From Oribacterium sp. (GTDB lineage: Bacteria; Bacillota_A; Clostridia; Lachnospirales; Lachnospiraceae), in the NCBI GenBank assembly GCA_004554245.1, contig SFND01000025.1:1-45416 (forward strand): a stretch of 45,416 nt of DNA, written 5' to 3'. Under the pieces are notes generated by a model. It had not been told where the DNA came from, made no database searches, and saw only the letters and a list, made by a program, of their open reading frames with translations. The translations under genes were made by a program, and so were the position numbers. This document shows positions 14,849-22,971 of this stretch, piece after piece (position 1 is the first letter of the stretch; each line of letters starts with the position of its first letter).

Positions 14849-16879
14849 ATGGAACCGAAATTAAAGAAGGAACTGCAGAAAATTCTCACCGCCCTCGCGA
14901 TTTTCTTCGCCATGATGGTGGTGGATAAGACGGGCCTCTGCCCGCTGATCTTCGCGCACCGCCTCCCGAGCCTGTTCGCGTACCTGATTCCGTACCTCCT
15001 GTGCGGCTATGACGTGGTTCGCAAGGCGCTCCTCGGCATCCGGAACCGCCAGCCGATGGACGAGTCGCTCCTCATGTTCGTGGCGACGATCGGTGCCTTC
15101 GCGACCGGTGAGAATTCTGAGGCCGTCGCCGTCATGGCCTTCTACCTCGTCGGTGAGTGGTTCCAGAAGTACGCCCTCGGAAAGTCCCGCAAGAACATCG
15201 CGAGTCTCATGGACATCGTTCCGGAGGAGGCCAATGTTGAGCGCGCGGACGGGTCCATCGAGACGGTGGATCCTGACGACGTCGAGATCGGCGACATCCT
15301 CGTGATCAAGCCGGGCGAGAAGATCCCGGTCGACGCCGAGGTCCTGAGCGGTGAGTCCATGGTGAACACCGCAGCGCTCACCGGCGAGTCCGTTCCGCGG
15401 AGCGTTCATGCGGGCGAGGCGGTCATCTCCGGCTGCATCAACGGTGAGGGACTCCTCCGCGTCCGGGCGACCAAGGCCTTCGAGGATTCCACAGTCTCGA
15501 AGATCCTCGAGCTCGTCGAGAACGCTTCCGAGAAGAAGTCGAAGACCGAGAATTTCATCACCCGCTTCGCCCGCGTCTACACCCCGATCGTCGTGTACTC
15601 CGCGATCGCCCTCGCGATCATCCCGTCGATCCTCACCCGCGATCCGGCGACCTGGATCTACCGTGCATGTACCTTCCTCGTCGTGTCCTGCCCGTGCGCC
15701 CTCGTGATCTCCGTTCCGCTCGCCTTCTTCGGCGGCATCGGCGCGGCCAGCTCGAACGGCGTGCTCGTGAAGGGCTCGAACTACCTCGAGCTGCTCTCGC
15801 ACCTCCATACCGTCGTGTCGGATAAGACCGGTACCCTGACCGAAGGCAACTTCCAGGTGTCCGAGGTCCTGCCGGCTCCTGGAGTCGAAAAGGCCGAGCT
15901 TCTCCGCATGGCCGCCCTCGCCGAGGGCATGAGCACCCACCCGATCGCGAAGTCGATCCGCGACGCGTACGCGGCGGAGGTGCCGGGCGCGGAAATCAAC
16001 ACTGCCCTCGTTACGGACACGGTCAATGTCTCTGGCCAGGGTCTCATCGCGACCCTCCCGGGTCGCCGTATCTTCGTCGGCAACGCGAAGCTCATGCAGG
16101 CCTACGACATCGACTTCACGGAAGCGACGAACGCCGCCGCGACGGTATCGTATGTGGCCGTGGAAGAAGAACGCCGGTCGGCAGATACCAGCGCTGCGGC
16201 TGCCGTAGGCGGGAACCTCACGGGAAGTGACGGTGCAGACGGCGGAAGCATTGGCACTGGAAAAGAGAAGGGAAGCATCCGCTACCTCGGCGCGATCCTG
16301 ATCCGGGATCAGCTGAAGCCGGAGGCGAAGGACGCCATCGCCGAAATGAAGCGCGAGGGCGTGCAGAACGTCGTGATGCTCACTGGTGACCGGAAGGCCG
16401 TCGGCGAGGCGGTCGGCAAGGAGCTCGGCCTCGACCATGTCTACACCGATCTGCTCCCACAGGACAAGGTCGAGAAGGTCGAGGAGCTGATCTTAGAGCT
16501 CGATCGGCACGGACGGCAGCAGGATAAGGCGGAGCTCGCCTTCATCGGCGACGGCATCAACGACGCACCGGTGCTGGCCCGCGCGGACGTCGGCATCGCG
16601 ATGGGCTCGATGGGCTCCGACGCCGCGATCGAAGCCGCCGACATCGTCATCATGGACGACGACCTCGCACGCATCCCGATCGTCATCCGCATCGCCCGCC
16701 GCACCGTCGCCATCTCGACCCAGAACATCGTCTTCGCCCTCCTCGTGAAGATCCTCATCCTCATCCTGACCGCCTTCGGCCTCACGAACATGTGGATCGC
16801 CGTCTTCGGAGACGTCGGCGTCGCCGTCCTCTGCATCCTGAACTCGATGCGACTGCTCACCATCAAGCGAACGATCTGA
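14849..16879 (+). CDS. P1B-type Zn/Cd/Pb-exporting ATPase without HMA domain
   Basis: A 676-residue heavy-metal pump. Phosphorylation motif DKTGTLTE at Asp325; TGES in the actuator domain (ALTGESVP); HP motif STHPIAKSI; hinge GDGINDAPVLARADVGIAMG. The transmembrane metal motif is Cys-Pro-Cys (SCPCALVISVP), and the last helices hold the conserved Lys (LLVKILILIL) and Asp (VFGDVGVAVL) typical of ZntA, so Zn, Cd or Pb are the likely substrates. An extra stretch of about 35 Ser/Ala/Gly-rich residues (about 445-475) interrupts the nucleotide-binding domain. The start at 14849 follows GAGGAG; an ATG at 14822 lacks well-spaced signals. Confidence 0.93.
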   Translation: MEPKLKKELQKILTALAIFFAMMVVDKTGLCPLIFAHRLPSLFAYLIPYLLCGYDVVRKALLGIRNRQPMDESLLMFVATIGAFATGENSEAVAVMAFYLVGEWFQKYALGKSRKNIASLMDIVPEEANVERADGSIETVDPDDVEIGDILVIKPGEKIPVDAEVLSGESMVNTAALTGESVPRSVHAGEAVISGCINGEGLLRVRATKAFEDSTVSKILELVENASEKKSKTENFITRFARVYTPIVVYSAIALAIIPSILTRDPATWIYRACTFLVVSCPCALVISVPLAFFGGIGAASSNGVLVKGSNYLELLSHLHTVVSDKTGTLTEGNFQVSEVLPAPGVEKAELLRMAALAEGMSTHPIAKSIRDAYAAEVPGAEINTALVTDTVNVSGQGLIATLPGRRIFVGNAKLMQAYDIDFTEATNAAATVSYVAVEEERRSADTSAAAAVGGNLTGSDGADGGSIGTGKEKGSIRYLGAILIRDQLKPEAKDAIAEMKREGVQNVVMLTGDRKAVGEAVGKELGLDHVYTDLLPQDKVEKVEELILELDRHGRQQDKAELAFIGDGINDAPVLARADVGIAMGSMGSDAAIEAADIVIMDDDLARIPIVIRIARRTVAISTQNIVFALLVKILILILTAFGLTNMWIAVFGDVGVAVLCILNSMRLLTIKRTI

Positions 16880-16927
16880 GAAAAACTGAATAGGATACGC
16901 AAAAACAGCATTGCTCGATTTTTATGG

Positions 16928-16961
16928 CGATCGCATCATAGGATGCGATCGTCTGTTTTTT
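16928..16961. terminator. Bidirectional terminator between the metal ATPase and DUF1653 genes
   Basis: CGATCGCATC (16928-16937) pairs with GATGCGATCG (16942-16951). A T run follows on the plus strand, and an A run precedes it (T run on the minus strand). It overlaps the last codons of the minus-strand DUF1653 gene. Confidence 0.85.
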
Positions 16962-17223
16962 CGAAGCGGTAGTGCTGCTTGATCTCCGGGTACTTCGCGT
17001 GATCGACTTCTTCCATGAACATGTCATACGGGCGGGCGAAGAGGCCCATGTCGTCATAGAGGGCCTGGTAGATCATGAGTGCTTCGCGGGTTTCGGAGTG
17101 CGTGGCGACGCCGATGATGCGATACAGATAGCGGGTTTTGTTCTCCGGTTTTGTGAGGTCGAGCGTCTCTCGTTTAAAGTGCCGGACGAGATCACCGGCG
17201 TGAAACGTTCTCAAATTCTCCAT
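16936..17223 (-). CDS. DUF1653 family protein
   Basis: 95 residues. VRHFKRETLD, YRIIGVATHSETREALMIYQALY and the motif ARPYDMFMEEV are the hallmarks of DUF1653, a small beta-rich domain of unknown function common in Firmicutes and Proteobacteria. The protein is a little longer than the bare domain, with a C-terminal Tyr/Phe/Lys-rich tail. It is transcribed towards the metal ATPase and shares the terminator hairpin. Confidence 0.88.
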   Translation of the reverse strand: MENLRTFHAGDLVRHFKRETLDLTKPENKTRYLYRIIGVATHSETREALMIYQALYDDMGLFARPYDMFMEEVDHAKYPEIKQHYRFEKTDDRIL

Positions 17224-17295
17224 GGTTCTTATTCTCCATCTTCGTCAAAAATACGGCTACCGCATAGCTTATAGTATGATAGCAAACCGGGCCGC

Positions 17296-18591
17296 TCAGA
17301 TACAGAATGCGGCATAGAGCGGAACGATCTTCAGATTATTCTCCATGCCGAAGTTTTTCGCAGAAAGCTTGATGGCATACGCAGGCTTGTAGCTGTCCAT
17401 GTAAATCCGCAGGCTTTTCGCTCTGGTGTTGTCGGCAGATTTGACTTCGATCGGAATGAGCTGACCTTCGCGCTGAATCACAAAATCGATTTCAGCGCCA
17501 CGCTCGGATGCCCAGTAATAGCTCCGGTAGCCGTTGATGGTGAGCTGAACATGAACATAGTTTTCCGTCATACCGCCCTTAAAGTCGTTGATTTCATCCA
17601 CCATATAGAGGATATCATCGGCGGCGACATCCTTTTTCGCGCAGAGAAGTCCCAGGTCAGATACATAAATCTTGAATGCATCGATATCCCGGTAGTTGTC
17701 GAGTGGTTTTTTGATCTGCTCGACCCGGTAGACCTGTGACACGATGCCGGACAGGCAGAGCCATTCGATCGCGTTTTCAAATTCGGAAGCCCGTGCGCCT
17801 TTCTTCAGCAGCTTATACTGAAAGCGAGTATTCGTTTTTGAGAGCTGCACCGTGATATTGTCGTAGGCAAGTCTCGTTTTTTTGATTTCATTCAGGGTAT
17901 TATACTTGCTCATATCATTCAGATAGCTGGCAAGGATGGTATCCTGTGTATGCCGGACCAGAATATAATTTTTTGTGTTTATAAACTGCATCACACACTC
18001 TGGCATGCCGCCGACGACCAGATACTGACGATAGAGCTGCATGGCCGCTTCGTGCAGTGCAGATGGCAGCGGGGTATCGGTCTGAAAGCTCTGTCGGATT
18101 CTCTCCACCAGTTCCTTTTCACCGAGCGCCAGCATGAATTCTTCCATATCCATAGGATAGAGCGTTTTCATATCGACCTTTCCGACAGGAAAAGAGAATT
18201 TCGAGCGGTTCACTGCGACACCGAGCAAACTGCCGGCGACGATGATGTGATAATCCGGAGCGCTCTCGCAGAAATACTTGAGAGAGGTTAATGCTCTTTC
18301 GCAGAGCTGCACCTCATCAAATACGATCAGCGTTTTTTCCTTTACGATGGTCTGATCTGCGATGCGGGAGAGGATAGGAATCAGATAATTCGGGCTGATG
18401 TCTTCATCGAAGGTCTCACTCAGCTTCGGGTTCGTCTCAAAGTTAAAGTAAGCCACATTCTCATAATGCGTACGTCCGAACTCGAGAATAGAATAGGTTT
18501 TTCCGACCTGCCTCGCTCCCTGTAAAATCAGAGGTTTGCGATGGCTGCTTTCTTTCCAGGATTCTAGAAAGTCAAAGATTTTTCTATACAT
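17296..18591 (-). CDS. AAA family ATPase with C-terminal DUF4143 domain
   Basis: 431 residues. Walker A is LILQGARQVGKT (about 21-32) and Walker B LIVFDEVQ (about 92-99), both of the AAA_14 type. DUF4143 occupies the C-terminal third, ending with EIDFVIQREGQLIPIEVKS (about 380-400), which looks like the core of a PD-(D/E)xK nuclease-like fold. Such proteins are abundant in anaerobes and often belong to mobile or defence-like accessory DNA; their substrates are not established. The start is chosen at 18591, where GGAGG lies seven bases upstream on the minus strand, rather than further ATGs out to 18843. Confidence 0.9.
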   Translation of the reverse strand: MYRKIFDFLESWKESSHRKPLILQGARQVGKTYSILEFGRTHYENVAYFNFETNPKLSETFDEDISPNYLIPILSRIADQTIVKEKTLIVFDEVQLCERALTSLKYFCESAPDYHIIVAGSLLGVAVNRSKFSFPVGKVDMKTLYPMDMEEFMLALGEKELVERIRQSFQTDTPLPSALHEAAMQLYRQYLVVGGMPECVMQFINTKNYILVRHTQDTILASYLNDMSKYNTLNEIKKTRLAYDNITVQLSKTNTRFQYKLLKKGARASEFENAIEWLCLSGIVSQVYRVEQIKKPLDNYRDIDAFKIYVSDLGLLCAKKDVAADDILYMVDEINDFKGGMTENYVHVQLTINGYRSYYWASERGAEIDFVIQREGQLIPIEVKSADNTRAKSLRIYMDSYKPAYAIKLSAKNFGMENNLKIVPLYAAFCI

Positions 18592-19113
18592 GATCGGTCC
18601 TCCTTCACAGTGATACATCCAGTATAACAGATGTTTGCGTTGAATAGTGTAAAAATGCTGAAAAAGTTCGTGTAAAATTACGCGAAAAAACAGCGAATAA
18701 TTACACAAAACGACATGAATGTAAAATAGCTGGTATTTTAAGCCAGGGTTTATATAATGTTGCAAAAAATCTGCTGGATTTACAAATTCTTTCTTATAGC
18801 CAAAAAAAATGATAGTAATAACGTAGTGTTTGCTGATTATCATGAAAAACTATCGGCCACAGCAAAGTTTTTCCGCCTGTGGAGTAAAAACTATCGGTCA
18901 CAGCAAAGTTTTTTCGGTTGAAAAGTAAAAACTATCGACCGCAGCAAAGCTTTTTTGCTGCACTGATATTACCTGCGCCTATAGCAGGTGAGAGCTTTTC
19001 CGTAATAGAATCCGCCCTGCGTCCATGATAGTCTAGTAAGAGGTGCCTCCGGCACCTGCGGACAGGACATCGCATCATGATGCCGCTCGTCCAGAAAGCA
19101 AAGGAGGCCATCG
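18592..19113. other. 522-bp AT-rich intergenic region with tandem repeats
   Basis: This region separates the minus-strand ATPase gene from plus-strand azlD. It holds the three 41-bp repeats listed separately. Another feature is a compact hairpin, AGGTGCC/GGCACCT (19041-19057). A possible short open stretch in front of azlD is too short to call. The promoters of both flanking genes must lie here, but none could be picked with confidence. Confidence 0.6.
18845..18967. repeat. Three 41-bp tandem repeats
   Basis: Units begin at 18845, 18886 and 18927, each with AAAAACTATCG, then CACAGCAAAG or GCAGCAAAG, then a T run. The first 28 bases are well conserved and the last 13 vary. In unit 1 CCACAG can pair with CTGTGG, in unit 3 GCAGCAA with TTGCTGC; so although the sequence drifts, hairpin potential is kept. 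Each unit keeps the poly-T after the stem's left side. Confidence 0.8.
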
Positions 19114-19443
19114 ATGATCCAGCTTAGTACGACGCAGATTTTTCTTATGATTTTCATCCCGGGGCTCATCACGCAGCTCCTCCGGGCACTGCCGTTTGTG
19201 ATGTTCGGACGCCGCGCGATTTCGCCGACGATTCGTACACTCGGCGCGACCCTGCCCTTCGCCATCATGGCGGTGCTGGTCGTCTACTGTTTGAAATCGA
19301 TCCCGACCGGCAGCCTGAAGGAGAACCTCGAGCTGATCGCTGCGGTTCTGATGGTCGCGGGCCTTCACCTCATAAAAAAGAACACGGTCCTCTCGATCAG
19401 CGTGGGAACCGTGTTCTATATGGTGCTGGTGCACCTGATCTAA
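19114..19443 (+). CDS. azlD: AzlD-like branched-chain amino acid exporter small subunit
   Basis: 109 residues with four hydrophobic segments. It opens with the typical AzlD pattern (ITQLLRALPFVMFGRR), then LGATLPFAIMAVLVVYCLK. AzlD works with the larger AzlC in exporting branched-chain amino acids. No azlC is found upstream, where it would normally overlap this gene; the preceding 520 bp are non-coding. It therefore appears as an orphan here, and either pairs with an AzlC encoded elsewhere or is a relic. AAAGGAGG is well placed before the ATG, so it is probably translated. Confidence 0.85.
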   Translation: MIQLSTTQIFLMIFIPGLITQLLRALPFVMFGRRAISPTIRTLGATLPFAIMAVLVVYCLKSIPTGSLKENLELIAAVLMVAGLHLIKKNTVLSISVGTVFYMVLVHLI

Positions 19444-19560
19444 TATCGGATGCCAATGTCGCTGTCGCCACTTCATCGCTGTCCGCGGTGATCGTTGGCT
19501 GCCGACGCATGGTTGTGCAGACACAGCAACTATGGGGGCCGGCCATCAGGATGGCCGATG
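19444..19560. other. Convergent spacer with two hairpins
   Basis: Between azlD and the chromate transporter pair lie CATGGTTG/CAACTATG (19508-19535, one mismatch) and CGGCCATC/GATGGCCG (19540-19557). Neither has a T run. They may still help separate the two convergent transcripts. Confidence 0.4.
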
Positions 19561-20103
19561 TCACATCAGGAGCTGCGCGATGAGCTCCATCATGCCGGTG
19601 AGAACCATGACGAGGATCGGGTCCCAGTGAAGCTTTCGAAGCATCACGAGGGCGATCACGAACCAGGCGCACATGCGGAGCTCGAGGGTGTCTGGCAGGC
19701 CGATGGCCGGCAGGAGGATCAGGAGCCCTGCGGTGAAGATGAGGGCGACGACCGCCGGGCGGAGCGTTTTCAGGACGCCCTGCAGGAGGCTCAGCTTCCG
19801 GTACTTTGTGTAGATGATGGCGATGATCGTGACGATGAGGCAGCTCGGAAGAACGTTTCCGAGGGTCGCCGCGACGGCACCGAGCGGGCCCGCCATCTGG
19901 AGTCCGATGAAGGTCGCGGCGTTGATTGCGATCGGGCCGGGCGTCATCTGGGAAATCGTGACGAGATCGGTGAAGTCCGCCATGCTGATCCAGTGATAGT
20001 GGTTCACGACCTCCTCCTGGATCAGTGGCATCGCGGCATAGCCGCCGCCGAAGCTGAAGGCACCGATGCGGAGAAAGGCGAGGAAAAGCTGGAGATAGAT
20101 CAT
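19561..20103 (-). CDS. Chromate transporter family protein, short form (downstream half)
   Basis: 180 residues, one CHR domain with about six hydrophobic segments. RIGAFSFGGGYAAMPLI at the start and SQMTPGPIAINAATFIGLQMAG are the family signature (FGGG and PGP). Short CHR proteins generally act as heteromeric pairs encoded by adjacent genes. This gene overlaps the preceding chr gene by four bases (ATGA), the usual translational coupling. Transport of chromate in exchange for sulfate is known for the family, but for anaerobe members the natural substrate is not proven. Confidence 0.92.
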   Translation of the reverse strand: MIYLQLFLAFLRIGAFSFGGGYAAMPLIQEEVVNHYHWISMADFTDLVTISQMTPGPIAINAATFIGLQMAGPLGAVAATLGNVLPSCLIVTIIAIIYTKYRKLSLLQGVLKTLRPAVVALIFTAGLLILLPAIGLPDTLELRMCAWFVIALVMLRKLHWDPILVMVLTGMMELIAQLLM

Positions 20104-20927
20104 GACTGCACCTCCTCGTTTGCTGTGTGACGCTGCGCATCCGAAGCTTCTGAAGCAGATGTGCTGTGGGTATCGGAGGCAGTAGCAGTCTGCGTGTGCG
20201 ACTCGGCAGCAGGCGCATGTTTCGTCCGTCCGAGTGTTACGGCGACGCCGAGGGCGATGACCGCGAGGATGATCCAGATCGTGGAGATACCGAGGATGTA
20301 GTTCGCGACGAAGGCGGCGAGCATGATGATGAGAGACGACCAGTGAAAGCGAGCGGACGTCTCTTTTTTAGTGTCGCCAGTGTGGGCGACGTCGGATGTG
20401 GTGGTTGTCGTGCCAGAGGCGGATGGAGATGTGCCATTCGTCGACTGCATTGGCCGCGGGTGCTTCGGCTTCTCGACCAGTACGCCGCTCGCCATGTCCC
20501 AGGTGACGGACATGATGACCGCGCTGACGCCGCAGCGCATGCCGGACAGCATGTGGTGGATCATGAAATTCGAGCGGAAGGCGGAGTAGAAGAGGGAGAT
20601 GATGCTCAGCATCAGGAAGGGCGGGATGACGGCACCGAGCACCGAGAGCAGGATGCCGGGGAAGCCGCAGATCTTGTAGCCCACGACGATCGCGCCATTG
20701 ACCGCGATCGGGCCCGGTGCGGACTGTGCGATCGCGACGAGATCCAGCATTTCGTCCTCGCTGATCCAGTGCAGGTCGTCGACGAACTTCTTTTTCAGCA
20801 GCGACACGATGACATAGCCGCCCCCGAAGGTGAAGGCGCTGAGATACAGGGTCTCGAAGAAGAGCTTCCGGAGACGCGCGCCGGAGCCTGGAGCTATATC
20901 GGTAGATTTATTTATTGATTCACTCAC
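20100..20927 (-). CDS. Chromate transporter family protein, short form (upstream half), with low-complexity loops
   Basis: 275 residues, the partner of the following chr gene. The CHR signature LSAFTFGGGYVIVSLL and AQSAPGPIAVNGAIVVG are present. Two stretches are unusual: a Ser/Thr-rich insert of about 40 residues (about 158-195) after the fourth helix, and a Thr/Ser/Ala/His-rich tail (about 240-275). The start is a GTG at 20927, with GAGG upstream on the minus strand. It is transcribed divergently from the hydrogenase gene. Confidence 0.9.
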   Translation of the reverse strand: MSESINKSTDIAPGSGARLRKLFFETLYLSAFTFGGGYVIVSLLKKKFVDDLHWISEDEMLDLVAIAQSAPGPIAVNGAIVVGYKICGFPGILLSVLGAVIPPFLMLSIISLFYSAFRSNFMIHHMLSGMRCGVSAVIMSVTWDMASGVLVEKPKHPRPMQSTNGTSPSASGTTTTTSDVAHTGDTKKETSARFHWSSLIIMLAAFVANYILGISTIWIILAVIALGVAVTLGRTKHAPAAESHTQTATASDTHSTSASEASDAQRHTANEEVQS

Positions 20928-21244
20928 GTCAGGATACCTCGTTTATTCTCTGGGTGATTTCAGGATGAGCCGTGACAGAGACTGGAAAAGGGGCCTCTGC
21001 TGGTAGTATAAGCAGGGATTCGTTATATTTCAACGATCCATAGTATAGGACCAAACGAAATATATTATATTGCATAGATTTCAAAAAATCATATAGGGTT
21101 TTAGCGAGCCTGCTTCGAAAATAATAGACCATATCTATGAAAAATGGCCTTTCGTGAAAAATAATATATAAAAGTCTCGGAAATCCATAGGAAACGGGCG
21201 CACGGGTATATGAAATTTTCTGAAATGCTCATAATAATATAGTG

Positions 21245-21270
21245 AGCATCCTCCGGGAGCGAAGGGTGCT
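21245..21270 (+). other. Stem-loop sharing a 12-mer with the large hairpin element
   Basis: AGCATCCT (21245-21252) pairs with AGGGTGCT (21263-21270), one G-U pair. The 12-mer GCGAAGGGTGCT (21259-21270) recurs exactly at 23101-23112 inside the inner module of the large element on the other side of the hydrogenase gene, where it is likewise followed by AAAAT a few bases on. It may be a decayed or minimal copy of that module. Confidence 0.45.
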
Positions 21271-21349
21271 GCCAAAATGTATATTATTTTTTCGTATTAT
21301 TCAAAGTTCATGTTTCTACGAAAAAACACGCATTTTCGAAACTTCTATA

Positions 21350-21391
21350 TATAATGTAAAACGACTTGTTAATTCTGTGTCAAATTAACAA
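21350..21391 (+). promoter_or_regulatory. Hydrogenase -10 box and downstream palindrome
   Basis: TATAAT at 21350-21355 is a perfect -10, with no good -35. Just downstream, TTGTTAATT (21366-21374) and AATTAACAA (21383-21391) form a perfect 9-bp inverted repeat with an 8-bp spacer. The half-sites TTGTTAA/TTAACAA are those of Rex, the NADH/NAD sensor, but Rex sites normally have four bases between them, here twelve. The position after the -10 would allow roadblock repression. The regulator is unknown. Confidence 0.45.
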
Positions 21392-21468
21392 TGTTCAAGT
21401 TTTTCATCACATGTTATACTTCAGATAACTGGGCGATTTTATGTATATTTTTTTCAGGAGGAAAATAT

Positions 21469-22971
21469 ATGGTTACAAATGATAGGGGTGCGGTTTCCAT
21501 CAAGCATGCTGTCATGGAGGGGCTCGCACGCGAGCTCTGGGAGCATGACGAGATCACACCAGATGCAGAGAATCAGCTGATTATGTCGATTTCACCGGGA
21601 CCTCACGCAACATGGCGCTGCTGTGTCTACAAGGAGCGTGAGATTCTGAGATGGCGAATCCGTCTTTCTGAGAACATGGATGCAAATCCATACACGACGG
21701 AGAAGAATCCGAACGTCGTACAGGTCATCGATCCGGCCTGCGAGGAGTGTCCGCTATCCACTTATTCTGTAACCGATAACTGCCGTCTCTGCCTCGGTAA
21801 GGCGTGCCAGAACAGCTGCCGCTTCGGTGCGATCACCATGACCGAGTCGAGAGCGCACATCGATCCGAACAAGTGTAAGGAGTGTGGTATGTGTGCGAAC
21901 GCCTGTCCGTATGGAGCCATCGCGCATCTGGAGCGTCCGTGCCGTAAGCCGTGTCCGGTCAATGCCATCAGCTACGACGAGAACGGCATCTGTAAGATCG
22001 ACGATAAGAAGTGCATCCGCTGTGGTCAGTGCATCCACAGCTGTCCGTTCGGCGCGATCGCATCGAAGATCGATGTGCTCGATGTCATCCGTGACATCAA
22101 GGCCGGCAAGGAAGTCTTCGCGATGTGTGCACCGGCGATCGAGGGTCAGTTCGGTAAGGACATCACCATGGGCTCCATCCGTGAGGCACTGAAGGAAGTC
22201 GGCTTCACCGACATGGTCGAGGTCGGTCTCGGCGGCGATATGACCGCAGCGTACGAGGCAGAGGAGTGGTCCGAGGCACGTAAGGAAGGTAAGAAGATGA
22301 CGACCTCCTGCTGTCCGGCATTCATCAACATGTTGCGTATGCATTTCCCGGAGCAGTTTAAGGAGAACATGTCGGAGACCGTTTCCCCGATGTGCGCGAT
22401 TTCCAGATACCTGAAGGCGACCCACCCGGGCTGCACGACTGTATTTATCGGACCGTGCATCGCGAAGAAGTCCGAGTCCCATGAGATGGGGATCGAGGGC
22501 AATGCAGACTACGTTCTCACATTTGGCGAGATGACCACGATGATGGCCTCGAAGAATGTGGAGATGAAGCCGGTGGTTGATCCGTATCAGGAGTCGTCCA
22601 TCTGGGGCAAGAGCTTCGCAACATCCGGCGGCGTTGCAAACGCGGTTATGGAGGTGATGCGTGAGCGGAACGAGGATACGACCGGTATCAAGCTTCGTGC
22701 AGCAGCCGGTGGCAAGGAGTGCAACGTTGCGCTGACACTTCTCAAGCTCGGCAAGCTCCCGGAGGATTTCATCGAGGGTATGGTCTGCGAGGGCGGTTGC
22801 GTCGGTGGCCCAAGTAAGCACAAGACGGAGATGGAGCTTCGGAAGTCCCGTCAGGATCTTCTGAACCAGGCCGATGATCGTAAGATCCTCGATAACCTCG
22901 AGAAGTATCCGATGGATAAGTTCTCCATGATGCGTGGACATATGGCTCCGCCACACAGCGAGACGAAGTAA
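21469..22971 (+). CDS. [FeFe] hydrogenase, group B (ferredoxin-type, monomeric)
   Basis: 500 residues. Iron-sulfur region (about 85-205): a Cys cluster starting CEECP, then two ferredoxin-type sets, CKECGMCANACPYG and CIRCGQCIHSCPFG, with additional Cys around CRKPC. H-cluster motifs follow: TSCCPAF (Thr279-Ser-Cys281-Cys282), IGPCIAKK, and EGMVCEGGCVGGP. These deviating versions of L1-L3 are those of group B, as opposed to TSCCPxW/MPCxxK of group A. Group B enzymes are common in gut Clostridia and thought to evolve H2 from ferredoxin, but few have been studied. AGGAGG lies seven bases before the ATG. No maturation genes (hydEFG) are nearby. Confidence 0.93.
   Translation: MVTNDRGAVSIKHAVMEGLARELWEHDEITPDAENQLIMSISPGPHATWRCCVYKEREILRWRIRLSENMDANPYTTEKNPNVVQVIDPACEECPLSTYSVTDNCRLCLGKACQNSCRFGAITMTESRAHIDPNKCKECGMCANACPYGAIAHLERPCRKPCPVNAISYDENGICKIDDKKCIRCGQCIHSCPFGAIASKIDVLDVIRDIKAGKEVFAMCAPAIEGQFGKDITMGSIREALKEVGFTDMVEVGLGGDMTAAYEAEEWSEARKEGKKMTTSCCPAFINMLRMHFPEQFKENMSETVSPMCAISRYLKATHPGCTTVFIGPCIAKKSESHEMGIEGNADYVLTFGEMTTMMASKNVEMKPVVDPYQESSIWGKSFATSGGVANAVMEVMRERNEDTTGIKLRAAAGGKECNVALTLLKLGKLPEDFIEGMVCEGGCVGGPSKHKTEMELRKSRQDLLNQADDRKILDNLEKYPMDKFSMMRGHMAPPHSETK

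Larger units (their letters stand above)
20928..21468. other. 541-bp AT-rich region between chr and hydrogenase genes
   Basis: Very AT-rich, with no coding sequence. It contains a stem-loop at 21245-21270 and a -10 plus palindrome at 21350-21391, both listed separately. A promoter for the chr pair must lie near 20950-21150 on the minus strand but is not obvious. The long leader suggests regulation of the hydrogenase gene. Confidence 0.6.

Noticed and set aside
18845..18967. CRISPR array
   Set aside because: Three 41-bp units follow each other directly, without spacers of uniform length, and the repeat part itself drifts. No cas genes are nearby.
19060..19126. Remnant of azlC before azlD
   Set aside because: A short frame from 19078 ends in TAG inside azlD, but it encodes only about 16 residues without hydrophobic character and stops occur just upstream.
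21366..21391. Canonical Rex operator
   Set aside because: The half-sites fit but the spacing is twelve rather than four bases, so only a Rex-like palindrome is claimed.
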